Below are positions 51,549-60,089 of a DNA stretch of 64,000 bases, piece by piece (within the stretch, counting starts at the first letter, position 1; every line of letters begins with the position of its first letter). The translations under genes were made by a program, and so were the position numbers. The notes under the pieces were generated by a model. The model searched no databases, was not told the DNA's origin, and was given only the letters and a program-made list of their open reading frames with translations. The DNA is from CBDCUQ01 sp965222835 (lineage in GTDB: Bacteria; Pseudomonadota; Alphaproteobacteria; Rhizobiales; Hyphomicrobiaceae). The DNA is taken from assembly GCA_965222835.1 (NCBI GenBank), contig CBDCUQ010000004.1, positions 620,001-684,000 of the forward strand, written 5' to 3'.

Positions 51549-54206
51549 TCAGAACTTCATTCTGACGCCACCATAAGCGGACACAGGTGGTGCTGGTGTG
51601 ATCGAACGTCCGTTCTCGGGTTCGTCGTAACCAGCGGCTTCAAACGCCTCGTCCGCCTCTTCCGCCTCAAAGAACGTGCCGTAGAGGCCATAACGCCGAT
51701 CGAAGACGTTTTTCACGAAGCCGTAGACCTGAACGTTGTCGTTGACGTCGTACGATGTGTGCAGGTCGACACGGGTGTGTCCGCCGATTTTGTCGTGGTT
51801 GTTGGCTTCGTCGCCAAAGAACCGCATGCCGCTGGCTGCAACCATGTCGGCGCCAAACTGCCACTTGGGTGTGAGGTAGTAGTTGAACCCAGCCTTGAAT
51901 CGGTGGTCCGGGATGCCTGGCAGCTCGTCGCCGGACTGGACGAAATTACACTGTGGCGGCTCTGCGGGATCGAAGCCGCCTGGTTCCAGATCGGGACAGT
52001 CGGCCGTGCCTGATGGTGTCGCAGGTGCCGGCAGTACGATGTTGTCCTCGAATGTCGCCTCGACATATGTGTAGGCGGCGTAGGCCGACAGTCGTGCATT
52101 GTTGTAGCCAATGGCTGCCTCGATACCCTGGCGCAGCGTGTCGCCACCATTGAGGAAGAAGCCGCGTCCCGTTTCCTCTGCGGCGACATTCAAGATGTCA
52201 TCCGTGTTGAGGGTACGGAAGTAGCCGAGGCTCCAAGAGAGGCGCTGTCCATCATACGACTTGTGCTCGCCGCGGATGCCCGCTTCCCAGGTGTGGGAGA
52301 CAACCTGTTCGAGCGGCGGGTCGTCGGTGAGGAAGCTTTCGATGAGGCACGGGTTATCGGGCTCGGCACAGCCAAGCTCGGCTGCCGTCGGTGCCCGGTT
52401 GGCCTCCGAGTAGCCGCCATAGACCGAGACGCCCGGCAACACCTTATAGGTTGCGCCGACCATGGGGTTGAAGCGCTCGTATTCGTTGGTTGCGTTGAGA
52501 CCGGGGAAGTCGCCGGTCAGGTCTGTGAGTTTGATGGTGGCGTGGTTATAGCGGCCGCCCACGGTCACCGCGAGTTCGTCGGTGACGTCAAGCGTGTCGG
52601 AAAAGTAAACGCCCCAGTAGGTGTTTTCGGTATCGAGAAGGCGCGGCGCGACGTCCTCGGGTTCGACGGCGATGAGTCCGAGTCCATCAACAACGAACCG
52701 AGGCCCGATTACACCAACCTCACTCGAGGTTGAGTAGGACACTTCGCCGTGATCATAACTGCCGCCTATGAGAAGCTGGTTCGGGCGGCCAAACAGCCTG
52801 GCCTTCTCGACGGCCTCAAGCGTGACGCCATAGCTTTCGGCTTCCTGATTGATGCGTTCGATAGAGCCGGGAACGTCATTGGCAAAGTCAAAGGCGATGG
52901 GGTTGCCGTTGGCGTCTTCGAGGGGTTCCTCCTGCGGGCCGCCTTCGAACTCAGTGATACATAGGAAGCCGGGAGGCTGAAAGCCGGGAGCCGCACCAGT
53001 GCACTCCTCGGCTTCCGAGAGGTTGCCGTCGAGGACATTCTGTTTGAAGTGGCGGTAGTAGCCAACGGCCGAAAGGGTCAGCGTTTCGGTTGCCTGCACA
53101 CTCGCATTGATGGAGGGCATCCACACTTCGAACTCGGTGTCCTGCGGCGAGGTGAATGTCCGGTTCCAATCGACAGCAAGAATCTCGACCGGAGCCGCGG
53201 TGACGACGCCGGCGATGCTTCTGGCCGCCGTAAAGTTGAAGTGCAGTTCGACAGCGCTGCCTTTGAACCCGAGGTCGGCATACATGCGGCGCACCTCGGC
53301 ATCGGAGAAGTCGCGGAAGCCGTCTTCCTTAAGGCCTTCAACCGCGAGATAGGCGCCCACAGACCCGACCTGTCCGCCGGTTTGCGCGGCGATTTGTTTG
53401 CGGCCGTACGATCCGGCCATGACGTCGATTTCCGACCCCTGATAGAGGAAGCCGTTCTTCATGGTGATGGCAATCGCACCACCGACGGCGTTGAGACCGA
53501 ACGCCGGGTTGTTGCTGGTGACCGTAATGTTGTGAATGGCGTTGACGGGAATTGCGTCAAAGTTCACGATGTCGCCGAAGGCTTCGTTGATGCGGACGCC
53601 GTTCTGATAGACAGCCAAGGCCTGCGAGCGCCCACCGACCGGCGAAGCATCAAATCCACGGTACTGCACGTCGGTGCGGAAGCCGCTGCCTGCCGTATCG
53701 GTGATGAAGACACCCGGGACGTTCTGTTGCAGCGCATTTTGGAGCTGGCGAGTCCCATCGCGCTCAATATCTGCCGGTGAGACGACGCTGACGCCGCTCG
53801 GGACCTTCGCGAGCGGAATTTCGCTGCCGCTGACGGGCGACATCTGGACGGGCGTGTTGCCCGGTGCAGGGCCCGCCGTATCGGTCGGGGCTTCGACAAC
53901 AGGCTCTGCTTCGGGCGCCGCGACGGGTTCAGGCGACACATCTGGGACCTGCGTGACCTGGGGCTGAGGCTGAGGCGGCGGCTGTGGGGGCGGCGTGTCC
54001 TGCTGGATCACTTCCACCTCCGGAAGGTCCTCTTTGGCTTCCGGAGTCGTGGCCGCGTCAGTGTCGGGCTGAGCGTCTGTGGCGGGTTGGTCTGTTGCCG
54101 CTGCTGCATCGTCAGCCGGTGGCTCCTGAGCAAAAGCTGAGACTGCGGTAAACGCGGTCATGGCCATGATTGCGAGCCATGCTGCCGTCCCGTGTGGACC
54201 CTTCAT
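51549..54206 (-). CDS. TonB-dependent outer-membrane receptor
   Basis: 885 residues. A signal peptide (LAIMAMTAFTAVSAFA) is followed by an unusually long Pro/Glu/Ala-rich stretch (about 25-125), which includes a possible TonB-box word (LPEVEVIQQ). The plug domain starts near SGVSVVSPADIERDGTRQLQ and has QYRGFDASPVGGRSQALAVY, AFGLNAVGGAIAITMKNG. The barrel ends VSAYGGVRMKF with terminal Phe. It imports a scarce ligand using energy passed by TonB. The ligand is unknown; the cysteines in the loops (ELGCAEPDNPC, PQCNFVQ) are probably disulphides. Divergent from the exbB-exbD-tonB cluster across a 516-bp region with a large palindrome. Confidence 0.92.
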   Translation of the reverse strand: MKGPHGTAAWLAIMAMTAFTAVSAFAQEPPADDAAAATDQPATDAQPDTDAATTPEAKEDLPEVEVIQQDTPPPQPPPQPQPQVTQVPDVSPEPVAAPEAEPVVEAPTDTAGPAPGNTPVQMSPVSGSEIPLAKVPSGVSVVSPADIERDGTRQLQNALQQNVPGVFITDTAGSGFRTDVQYRGFDASPVGGRSQALAVYQNGVRINEAFGDIVNFDAIPVNAIHNITVTSNNPAFGLNAVGGAIAITMKNGFLYQGSEIDVMAGSYGRKQIAAQTGGQVGSVGAYLAVEGLKEDGFRDFSDAEVRRMYADLGFKGSAVELHFNFTAARSIAGVVTAAPVEILAVDWNRTFTSPQDTEFEVWMPSINASVQATETLTLSAVGYYRHFKQNVLDGNLSEAEECTGAAPGFQPPGFLCITEFEGGPQEEPLEDANGNPIAFDFANDVPGSIERINQEAESYGVTLEAVEKARLFGRPNQLLIGGSYDHGEVSYSTSSEVGVIGPRFVVDGLGLIAVEPEDVAPRLLDTENTYWGVYFSDTLDVTDELAVTVGGRYNHATIKLTDLTGDFPGLNATNEYERFNPMVGATYKVLPGVSVYGGYSEANRAPTAAELGCAEPDNPCLIESFLTDDPPLEQVVSHTWEAGIRGEHKSYDGQRLSWSLGYFRTLNTDDILNVAAEETGRGFFLNGGDTLRQGIEAAIGYNNARLSAYAAYTYVEATFEDNIVLPAPATPSGTADCPDLEPGGFDPAEPPQCNFVQSGDELPGIPDHRFKAGFNYYLTPKWQFGADMVAASGMRFFGDEANNHDKIGGHTRVDLHTSYDVNDNVQVYGFVKNVFDRRYGLYGTFFEAEEADEAFEAAGYDEPENGRSITPAPPVSAYGGVRMKF

Positions 54207-54338
54207 TTCCCCCCTCCCCCGGGTTGGTTGACGCGTATCACCATCTATCTGGCCGTTTGGGGCCAAGTGTGAGAGCGCGTCTAAACGCTATATTTCAACG
54301 ATTCCTGAGTAAAACGCAGCCCCTTTGTGGTCAATGCA

Positions 54339-54374
54339 ACATTATAACAATCACGTTACCGACTGTTACAATGT
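54339..54374. promoter_or_regulatory. Large palindrome in the receptor/ExbB divergent region
   Basis: ACATTATAACA and TGTTACAATGT are 11-base arms (10 of 11 paired) 14 bases apart. On the minus strand the right-hand word reads TTGTTATAATG, close to a -10 element. Located 130 bases before the receptor start, on the side facing exb. Suggests one regulator binding both directions, ligand or metal responsive; no regulator gene of the system is in the window. Confidence 0.5.
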
Positions 54375-54722
54375 ATCGTTTGTGTTGCCGGTTGGCATCA
54401 ACCGGGGTTGTCTGTTCCTGCGTTTGTTTCGGAATGGGCGCCTATCGGACGGATCAGGGTGCTTCACCACAACGCGAAAAGGATTGTCGAAACTGAGTGT
54501 TGATCCCATGCCGCGGGTCGCGATATCACTGCGACCGCGCAGGCCGAGCCCTTGGGGCAACCTGTGCAAGCACTCGTGATCGCCGCGGGGAAGACGGCCC
54601 AAAATCGTCATGTTATAATGCACCAATTCTAGGCGTCACTGCGGCTCCTGGCGGGCGTGGGTGGCGGCGCCGATTGGTGCGAAACAGGCCCGTCGGACGG
54701 CAAAACGAAGAAGGAAAGTGGC

Positions 54723-55220
54723 TTGAGTTTCTCAGTGCGCAACGACCGACGGCCGTCGTTTTCTCCCAAGAAAGATCAGCCTCGCTCCAAAGCGCCAGCG
54801 GCGCTGGGCTGGGTCGCGGTTTGCCTGATGGCGCCGGTCTTTGCGGTCTCGACGCCGGCTCTCGCAGAGGACAGCAAGCTTGAAGTCCAACTCAACAAGC
54901 TCGAGGCGAAAGATGCAGCGTGCCGCGCGTTTTTCGTCGTGAACAACAAAACGGCGACGGCCTACGACACATTGAAGCTTGATCTGGTGCTGTTTCAGAC
55001 GGACGGCGTGATTGGGAAGCGGCTGCTGGTCAATCTGGCGCCGCTGAAGCCAGAGAAGCGTGTGATCAAGCAGTTCGACATCTCCGATATGGCTTGTGAT
55101 CAGGTCGGAAGCATTCTGGTCAATGACGTTCCTGAGTGTGCGGTCGCTTCGGCGCCCGTCACAGACTGCATCTCGGGCATGACTTTGACGTCTCTCAGTC
55201 AGGTTCCACTGACCAAGTAA
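54723..55220 (+). CDS. Exported protein of the Ton cluster, unknown function
   Basis: About 165 residues from a TTG at 54723 (AAGGAAAG just upstream); the frame extends further up to 54657. A membrane or signal segment (LGWVAVCLMAPVFAVSTPALAE) precedes a beta-rich domain with KDAACRAFFVVNNKTATAYD, LFQTDGVIGKRLLVNLAPLK, FDISDMACDQVGSILVNDV and CAVASAPVTDCI. The four cysteines could make two disulphides. It is 12 bp upstream of exbB and clearly in one transcript with exbB, exbD and tonB. I do not recognise a family; likely an accessory to the energy-transducing complex or its ligand uptake. Confidence 0.7.
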   Translation: MSFSVRNDRRPSFSPKKDQPRSKAPAALGWVAVCLMAPVFAVSTPALAEDSKLEVQLNKLEAKDAACRAFFVVNNKTATAYDTLKLDLVLFQTDGVIGKRLLVNLAPLKPEKRVIKQFDISDMACDQVGSILVNDVPECAVASAPVTDCISGMTLTSLSQVPLTK

Positions 55221-55232
55221 AAGGATCGTTTC

Positions 55233-55940
55233 GTGATAGCTCTTGTTGCAGGCTCCGGTCAGGACTTCTCCATTTACGGACTGATCATGCAGGCCGATCC
55301 GGTCGTGAAGGCCGTGATCGCCAGCCTCGTGCTCGCCTCCATCGCCTGCTGGGCGATCATCTTCGAAAAGGTCGTCCGGCTTTCGATATTGAAGCGGGAT
55401 GTGCGCCATCTCGAGGCTGTCGGGGCGGGCCGGCAGGACGGGGCGAATGGACGGCGTCTGGTGCAGGCGCTTCTGACGTCGGCAGAGAAGGAAGCAGAAG
55501 ATGGCGGCTCGCGCGGGGAAGAACGCGCCGATGTGCGGGCTCGCCTCGAACGAGCCATGCGCGGGTCCCTCAAGGGCGAGCTGCAGCGACAGGAGACCGG
55601 CTTGCCCTTTCTGGCCACGATCGGCTCGGCGGCGCCCTTCATTGGTCTGTTCGGTACGGTCTGGGGGATCATGAATAGCTTTACCGCCATCGGACAGCAG
55701 CAGGATACGAGCCTTGCAACCGTGGCGCCGGGCATTGCGGAAGCTCTGTTTGCGACGGCGCTGGGCCTTGCTGCCGCTATTCCGGCCGTCATGGCCTATA
55801 ACGCCATTGCTGTTGCCCTTGGCCGACATGCGGCGCGGGCGGGCACGGCTATTTCTCAGATTGCGAAGGCTTTGTCGAAGCCGTCGGCCGACGCTGTGGT
55901 TCACGCGGTTGAGCCGATGCGTGCCGGAAAGGGTCATTGA
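55233..55940 (+). CDS. exbB: ExbB/TolQ-type motor subunit
   Basis: 235 residues, GTG start, with AAAAGGA upstream. Three membrane helices: residues ~25-45, ~125-145 (LPFLATIGSAAPFIGLFGTV, the family signature) and ~160-185 (GIAEALFATALGLAAAIPAV). A cytoplasmic loop lies between the first two. It forms the proton channel with ExbD and energises TonB. Its stop overlaps the exbD ATG (TGATG). Specific ExbB and not TolQ by gene context. Confidence 0.93.
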   Translation: MIALVAGSGQDFSIYGLIMQADPVVKAVIASLVLASIACWAIIFEKVVRLSILKRDVRHLEAVGAGRQDGANGRRLVQALLTSAEKEAEDGGSRGEERADVRARLERAMRGSLKGELQRQETGLPFLATIGSAAPFIGLFGTVWGIMNSFTAIGQQQDTSLATVAPGIAEALFATALGLAAAIPAVMAYNAIAVALGRHAARAGTAISQIAKALSKPSADAVVHAVEPMRAGKGH

Positions 55941-56401
55941 TGGGTGCTTCGGTCAACAATCTGCCGGTGGGCGATGACGATGAGGCCGGCTATCAGCCGA
56001 TGGCCGAGATCAACATCACGCCTATGGTCGATGTGATGCTGGTGCTGCTTATCATCTTCATGGTGGCCGCTCCGCTGATGGTTGCCGGCGTCCCCGTTGA
56101 GCTGCCGAAAACGTCAGCGGCTCGGGTTGGTCAGTCGAAGAAGCCGATGGTTGTCACGCTTGCGGCAGATGGCCGATTGCAGATCCGGGATGAGTTTGTG
56201 ACCCGTGAGACCCTCATTCCGCGTCTGAGGCAGATTAAGGCTGCAGAAGGCGACGCGGTGGTTTATGTTCGCGGCGATAGAAATACTGCCTACGGAAAAG
56301 TGATGGAGGTTCTCGGCCTCGTCGGTCAGGGTGGGTACGGGCGTGTTTCGCTTCTGTCGCAGCATTCGCCCAAGAACGGTACCAGTAGCGCAGGACAGTA
56401 A
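55940..56401 (+). CDS. exbD: ExbD/TolR-type motor subunit
   Basis: 153 residues. The N-terminal segment MAEINITPMVDVMLVLLIIF holds the conserved membrane aspartate used for proton passage. A periplasmic domain follows (VYVRGDRNTAYGKVMEVLGL). The ATG overlaps the exbB stop by one base, giving tight coupling. It works with ExbB and TonB. Confidence 0.94.
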   Translation: MGASVNNLPVGDDDEAGYQPMAEINITPMVDVMLVLLIIFMVAAPLMVAGVPVELPKTSAARVGQSKKPMVVTLAADGRLQIRDEFVTRETLIPRLRQIKAAEGDAVVYVRGDRNTAYGKVMEVLGLVGQGGYGRVSLLSQHSPKNGTSSAGQ

Positions 56402-56415
56402 GAGTAGACCGGCAA

Positions 56416-57132
56416 ATGACGTTCAAATTCACGACATGGATGGCCTCGCTGGCGGTGCACCTCGCGCTGGGCTGGTTCTTTGTGCGTGATTATGACGTCT
56501 CCGCGTATGCGGCGGGTACAGGCACCGACGACTTCGTGGTTGACCAGGGGGTCGCGATCGAAGGCGTGGCGATGTTCGGGCAAGACATGGAAACGGTCGA
56601 GGCCGTTGAGGCCGAGCCCGTGGAAACCAGCGAAGCGCGGCCCGAAATCGAAGAGGTTAAGGCCGAGGAGCCCATTCCGGAATCGAAGGTCATCACGTCT
56701 GAGCTCGGCCCGGAACAGGAGAGCCTGCCGGAAGAGGTCGAGGAAGTCGTCGAGCAGCAGGAAGAGCAGATTGCGACGCTTGAGCAGCTGGCCGTATTGC
56801 CTGAGGAACAGAAGATTGCGGCGAGTGCAGAAAAGTCCGGCGGCGATGCGTCCGCGCTGAAAGCTTATGACGGCAAACTGTTCTCACATCTTCAAAAGAA
56901 GGTCGTTCGTCCGCGATCCGGTAAGCGGACGGGGCGCGTGATTGTGCGCTTTACGCTCGATCCGTCCGGCCAGGTTCTGTCGCGTGAGGTAGCAAAGAGT
57001 TCGGGCTTCAAGAGCGTGGATGAAGCGGCACTTGCCAGCATCGACAAGGCGTCGCCGTTTCCGCCCATCCCTGTCGAGCTTGCAAAAGGGCCGCTGGTAC
57101 GCACGGTGCCGTTCCGCTATCGCATCCAATAA
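56416..57132 (+). CDS. tonB: TonB-type energy transducer with acidic spacer
   Basis: 238 residues. A membrane segment near the N-terminus (TWMASLAVHLALGWFFV, with a His in the helix as in TonB) is followed by a ~100-residue spacer and the C-terminal TonB domain (KKVVRPRSGKRTGRVIVRFT, then SREVAKSSGFKSVDEAALAS, PFPPIPVEL). The spacer is rich in Glu and Val with few Pro or Lys, unlike the Pro-rich, Lys-containing linker of E. coli TonB. It carries energy to the receptor encoded next door. It closes the four-gene unit. Confidence 0.92.
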   Translation: MTFKFTTWMASLAVHLALGWFFVRDYDVSAYAAGTGTDDFVVDQGVAIEGVAMFGQDMETVEAVEAEPVETSEARPEIEEVKAEEPIPESKVITSELGPEQESLPEEVEEVVEQQEEQIATLEQLAVLPEEQKIAASAEKSGGDASALKAYDGKLFSHLQKKVVRPRSGKRTGRVIVRFTLDPSGQVLSREVAKSSGFKSVDEAALASIDKASPFPPIPVELAKGPLVRTVPFRYRIQ

Positions 57133-57169
57133 TCGCGTTGTCGCCTTCCGGCTTCGCCGGATTTTCGTG

Positions 57170-57521
57170 GCCAGCTTGCTCCCCCTCCCAGTGCTGTTGT
57201 CATCCCGGGGCTTGACCCCGGGATCCACGGTACAACGGGTATCGGTTTGCGCGACTTTGTCTCTTTAGCCCACCCCTGCCTTGTCACCCCACCCCTCGCC
57301 CCTCCCCACCAAGGGGAGGGGAATGACGGGAGCGGGCAGGCAACGGGCAGCAGGGTTCGTGCGCCCGGTTCTGTATCCCCAAAAGAAAGCCCCTCCCCTT
57401 GGTGGGGAGGGGTTGGGGTGGGGGGCTGCGGCATGCGTTGTGTTTTCGGGCTGACAGACGCAATGGATGCACGTTGGATCCCGGCATTTAATGCCGGGAT
57501 GACGGTTGCGATGGTGGCCGG
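57170..57521. repeat. Nested inverted-repeat element, copy 2
   Basis: About 350 bp, same plan as copy 1: outer hairpin (CATCCCGGGGCTTGACCCCG), inner hairpin (CCCCTCCCCACCAAGGGGAG), a variable core shorter than in copy 1, inverted inner hairpin (CCCCTCCCCTTGGTGGGGAG), outer hairpin (ATCCCGGCATTTAATGCCGG, then GATGACGG). Identity to copy 1 is high in the arms and low in the core. It again lies between convergent genes (tonB and meaB). Confidence 0.85.
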
Positions 57522-57559
57522 TAGGGGGAGCGGTTGGTTCAATCCGACTCTGAATAGCA

Positions 57560-58543
57560 TTAGGAGCCGATCAGCTTCTTTGCGGCTTCGGCCGGCGTCT
57601 GCAGGCCTGCCAAGACATCGTCCGACAGTTCTTCCAATCCTGCCGTCTCGCCATGGCGAATGCGCTCCGCGACGAGGTCAGCTGCCGCCCTCGCAATCAA
57701 ATACCGGGCCCGACGTCTGCGCCGAGCTTGAATACCCTCGGCCATGACGCGATCGCCGACCCGGGTGATCGCCTGCAAAAGTTCCGGGACGCCCTGGCCC
57801 GAGGTCGCGGTGGTCTTTAAGACGGGCACCTCGCTGCGTCCATGCGCGCGAATGGAGAGTGCGCCTTTGAGCTGATGCAGTGTTTGCTCCGCACCTTCAC
57901 GGTCGCCTTTGTTGACGACCATGATGTCGGCAATTTCGAGCAGGCCCGACTTCATGGCCTGAATGTCGTCACCAAGACCGGGTGCTGCGAGTACGACGCG
58001 GACGTCGGCAACTTCGGCGACGTCGATTTCGTTTTGTCCCGTTCCGACTGTTTCAAGAATGATGAGATCGAAGCCGGCGGCATCGAAGGCGTCGATGACG
58101 CGGACGGCGGCCGGGGACAAGCCCCCAAGGTAACCGCGCGAGGCGAGTGAACGGACAAAGACACCATCATCGTCAAGGGCGGCCGTCATGCGGATGCGGT
58201 CGCCTAGGATTGCGCCGCCGGACACGGGGCTCGAGGGATCGACGGCGATGACGCCGACGCGCTGGCCGGTTTGGCGAATGTGCTGGATCAAAGCGTTGAC
58301 AAGTGTCGATTTGCCGGCGCCTGGCGGGCCAGTAAATCCGATCACGAGTGCGTGTCCGAGATGCGGTTGCAGCACTTTGAGAAGTGCCGGGGCTTCGGAT
58401 GAAAACCGCTCGAGCTCTGTGACGGCCATGGAAATGGCGCGCCGCTCGCCCTTCCTCATGCGCTGCACGAGGTCGTTGCGCTGGTTCTCTTTTGTTTGGG
58501 CCGTGCTGTCTGAGGTGGCCGGCGTGTTGTTGGTCTTGGACAT
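57560..58543 (-). CDS. meaB: MeaB-type G-protein chaperone of methylmalonyl-CoA mutase
   Basis: 327 residues. P-loop GFTGPPGAGKSTLVNA (about 69-83), then VGVIAVDPSSPVSGGAILGD, the switch-like ILETVGTGQNEIDVAEVAD, and the base-recognition VVNKGD. MeaB guards and reactivates adenosylcobalamin-dependent methylmalonyl-CoA mutase. No mutase gene is in the window. The ATG at 58543 is used; the frame runs further to 58648 without family similarity. It is the former ArgK/LAO-type GTPase. Confidence 0.93.
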   Translation of the reverse strand: MSKTNNTPATSDSTAQTKENQRNDLVQRMRKGERRAISMAVTELERFSSEAPALLKVLQPHLGHALVIGFTGPPGAGKSTLVNALIQHIRQTGQRVGVIAVDPSSPVSGGAILGDRIRMTAALDDDGVFVRSLASRGYLGGLSPAAVRVIDAFDAAGFDLIILETVGTGQNEIDVAEVADVRVVLAAPGLGDDIQAMKSGLLEIADIMVVNKGDREGAEQTLHQLKGALSIRAHGRSEVPVLKTTATSGQGVPELLQAITRVGDRVMAEGIQARRRRRARYLIARAAADLVAERIRHGETAGLEELSDDVLAGLQTPAEAAKKLIGS

Positions 58544-58650
58544 GGTTCGGCAGTTAGGCCGAAACGAGCCGGTCCCGCAACCGCGGCCGAACGTCCTTCC
58601 CCAACCGCGCGGACAAAGATTGGGTGATTGCCGACCTGCATCGCGCACGA

Positions 58651-59940
58651 TCAGTCGGTGTTTTCGTTCTTCTTCTTGTTCTTGTTCTTCTTCTTTTTCT
58701 TCTTCTTTTTCTTGACGACGGCCTCGTCGTCTTGCGGGTCCTCGCCTTGCGCTAACGGAGCATTGTTTCGAGCCTTTTTGCCCTTCTTTTTCTTCTTGAA
58801 GATGGGATCGTCCGTGGATCTGCGCGCCTTCTTCTTTTTCTTCTTCTTGTTCGGCTTGATGTCCTGGCCGTTGCCAATGGTCCGGCTTGCGGCTCCTGGG
58901 ACCTTTCGCGGCGGGTCGGGCCTCATTAGCGGATTGTTGGGTAACTTAGGTGTCTTGGTTGATTTGCGGCTTGCCTTTGTTTTGCGGACCTTAACCTTGC
59001 GCTTGTCGACGTCCTTCCAGAGCGTGCGGTTGATGGCGGGGCGTCCCTTTTTGCGATCGCGGGATGCCTTGTAGCGCGTGAGTTTCGGACGGAAGACCGT
59101 GATTTCGTTCTTCTTCACAATGCGCGTGCGCCGGACCGTCCGGTTATCTGTCGCCCTGACGCGCACAATCTTGACCCGCTTCCTGGTCACGCGTTCGATC
59201 GTGGTGACCGAAACACCCCGATTAACAATCCGGCGGTTGACGAACCGGTACGTGGTGCGGGGACGGGTGCGGTAAATAATCCGCGTTACGTCGCGGCGCG
59301 GAACGTAATAGCGGACCAGTGTCGGTGAGGTGATGTAGGCGGGTCTTGCGAAACTCCAGTAGATGGAGAAGGCCGGGCTTTCATAAATGGCTCTGCTATA
59401 GACGAGGCCGCGGCTTGGCTGCCAATAGGCATCAGGTGGCAGCGGCGCCCAGCCGATGTAATCGTCATTCGAGCGCCACGCGACCCAGGCAGGCCCCCAA
59501 CGTGTTCCCGGCACCCAAACCCATCCGTGCCGGCTGTCACGGTACCATCGGCCGTAATGATAGGTGGCCCAGCCAAACGGCTCGTCCGAAACCCAATACC
59601 AACCGTGCTCGGCCGTGTTGGCCCAGCGGCCGCGTGTGTAGGGCCGCCAGTCTCTGCTCACGCCGTACGGCGTCCAAACACGGCCGTAGGTCGGATGGGT
59701 CAGCCAGCGGCCATCGTCTCCAAGCTCGTCGTAGAAGTAGGTGACGTCGGGGACCTCTCGACCGTCTTCGTAGTCGTCCTCGCCGTCAGCGATGGGATCA
59801 TAGGGTTCGTAGTCGTCGTAGGATTCGTAGCCGCCATAGTCTTGTGCGCGGGCATCGAACGCACCGGGAACTGCGATGATCGCAAGGGCCGGTGCCCAAA
59901 GGACCGGTGTGAGAAGGCGGCGAATGAGTTTTGAGAACAT
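58651..59940 (-). CDS. DUF6600-type exported protein with poly-lysine tail
   Basis: 429 residues. A signal peptide (LLTPVLWAPALAIIAVPGAFDARAQ) is followed by an acidic Tyr/Asp/Glu stretch, then a Trp-rich repeat domain of the YXWGXW/DUF6600 type (RWLTHPTYGRVWTPYGV, HGWYWVSDEPFGWATYHYG, HGWVWVPGTRWGPAWVAWR). The second half is very basic, ending in runs of up to ten lysines coded by TTC/TTT triplets on the plus strand. It is probably surface-linked or bound to polyanions. ATG 59940 is preceded by AGGATC. Role unknown. Confidence 0.8.
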   Translation of the reverse strand: MFSKLIRRLLTPVLWAPALAIIAVPGAFDARAQDYGGYESYDDYEPYDPIADGEDDYEDGREVPDVTYFYDELGDDGRWLTHPTYGRVWTPYGVSRDWRPYTRGRWANTAEHGWYWVSDEPFGWATYHYGRWYRDSRHGWVWVPGTRWGPAWVAWRSNDDYIGWAPLPPDAYWQPSRGLVYSRAIYESPAFSIYWSFARPAYITSPTLVRYYVPRRDVTRIIYRTRPRTTYRFVNRRIVNRGVSVTTIERVTRKRVKIVRVRATDNRTVRRTRIVKKNEITVFRPKLTRYKASRDRKKGRPAINRTLWKDVDKRKVKVRKTKASRKSTKTPKLPNNPLMRPDPPRKVPGAASRTIGNGQDIKPNKKKKKKKARRSTDDPIFKKKKKGKKARNNAPLAQGEDPQDDEAVVKKKKKKKKKNKNKKKNENTD

Positions 59941-60089
59941 CTTATGATCCTGCGTCAGATATGGGCCCTGGCTTAGCGCGCGGGTCTTGCAATTGGAACG
60001 ACAGGAATCCCTGAATTGCGACTCTGCTGTGGCAGGAGTGGCCAAGGCCCTGGGCAAATTTGGCGAAAGAGCATCAACGACGGCGATTA

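Noticed and set aside
54732..55937. 401-codon minus-strand frame across the exb genes
   Set aside because: Opposes the secreted-protein gene and exbB, both with good family or signal-peptide evidence; no recognisable domain.
49950..57521. The GGGGAGGGG hairpins as a CRISPR array
   Set aside because: Only two hairpins per element, no regular repeat-spacer pattern and no cas genes in the window.
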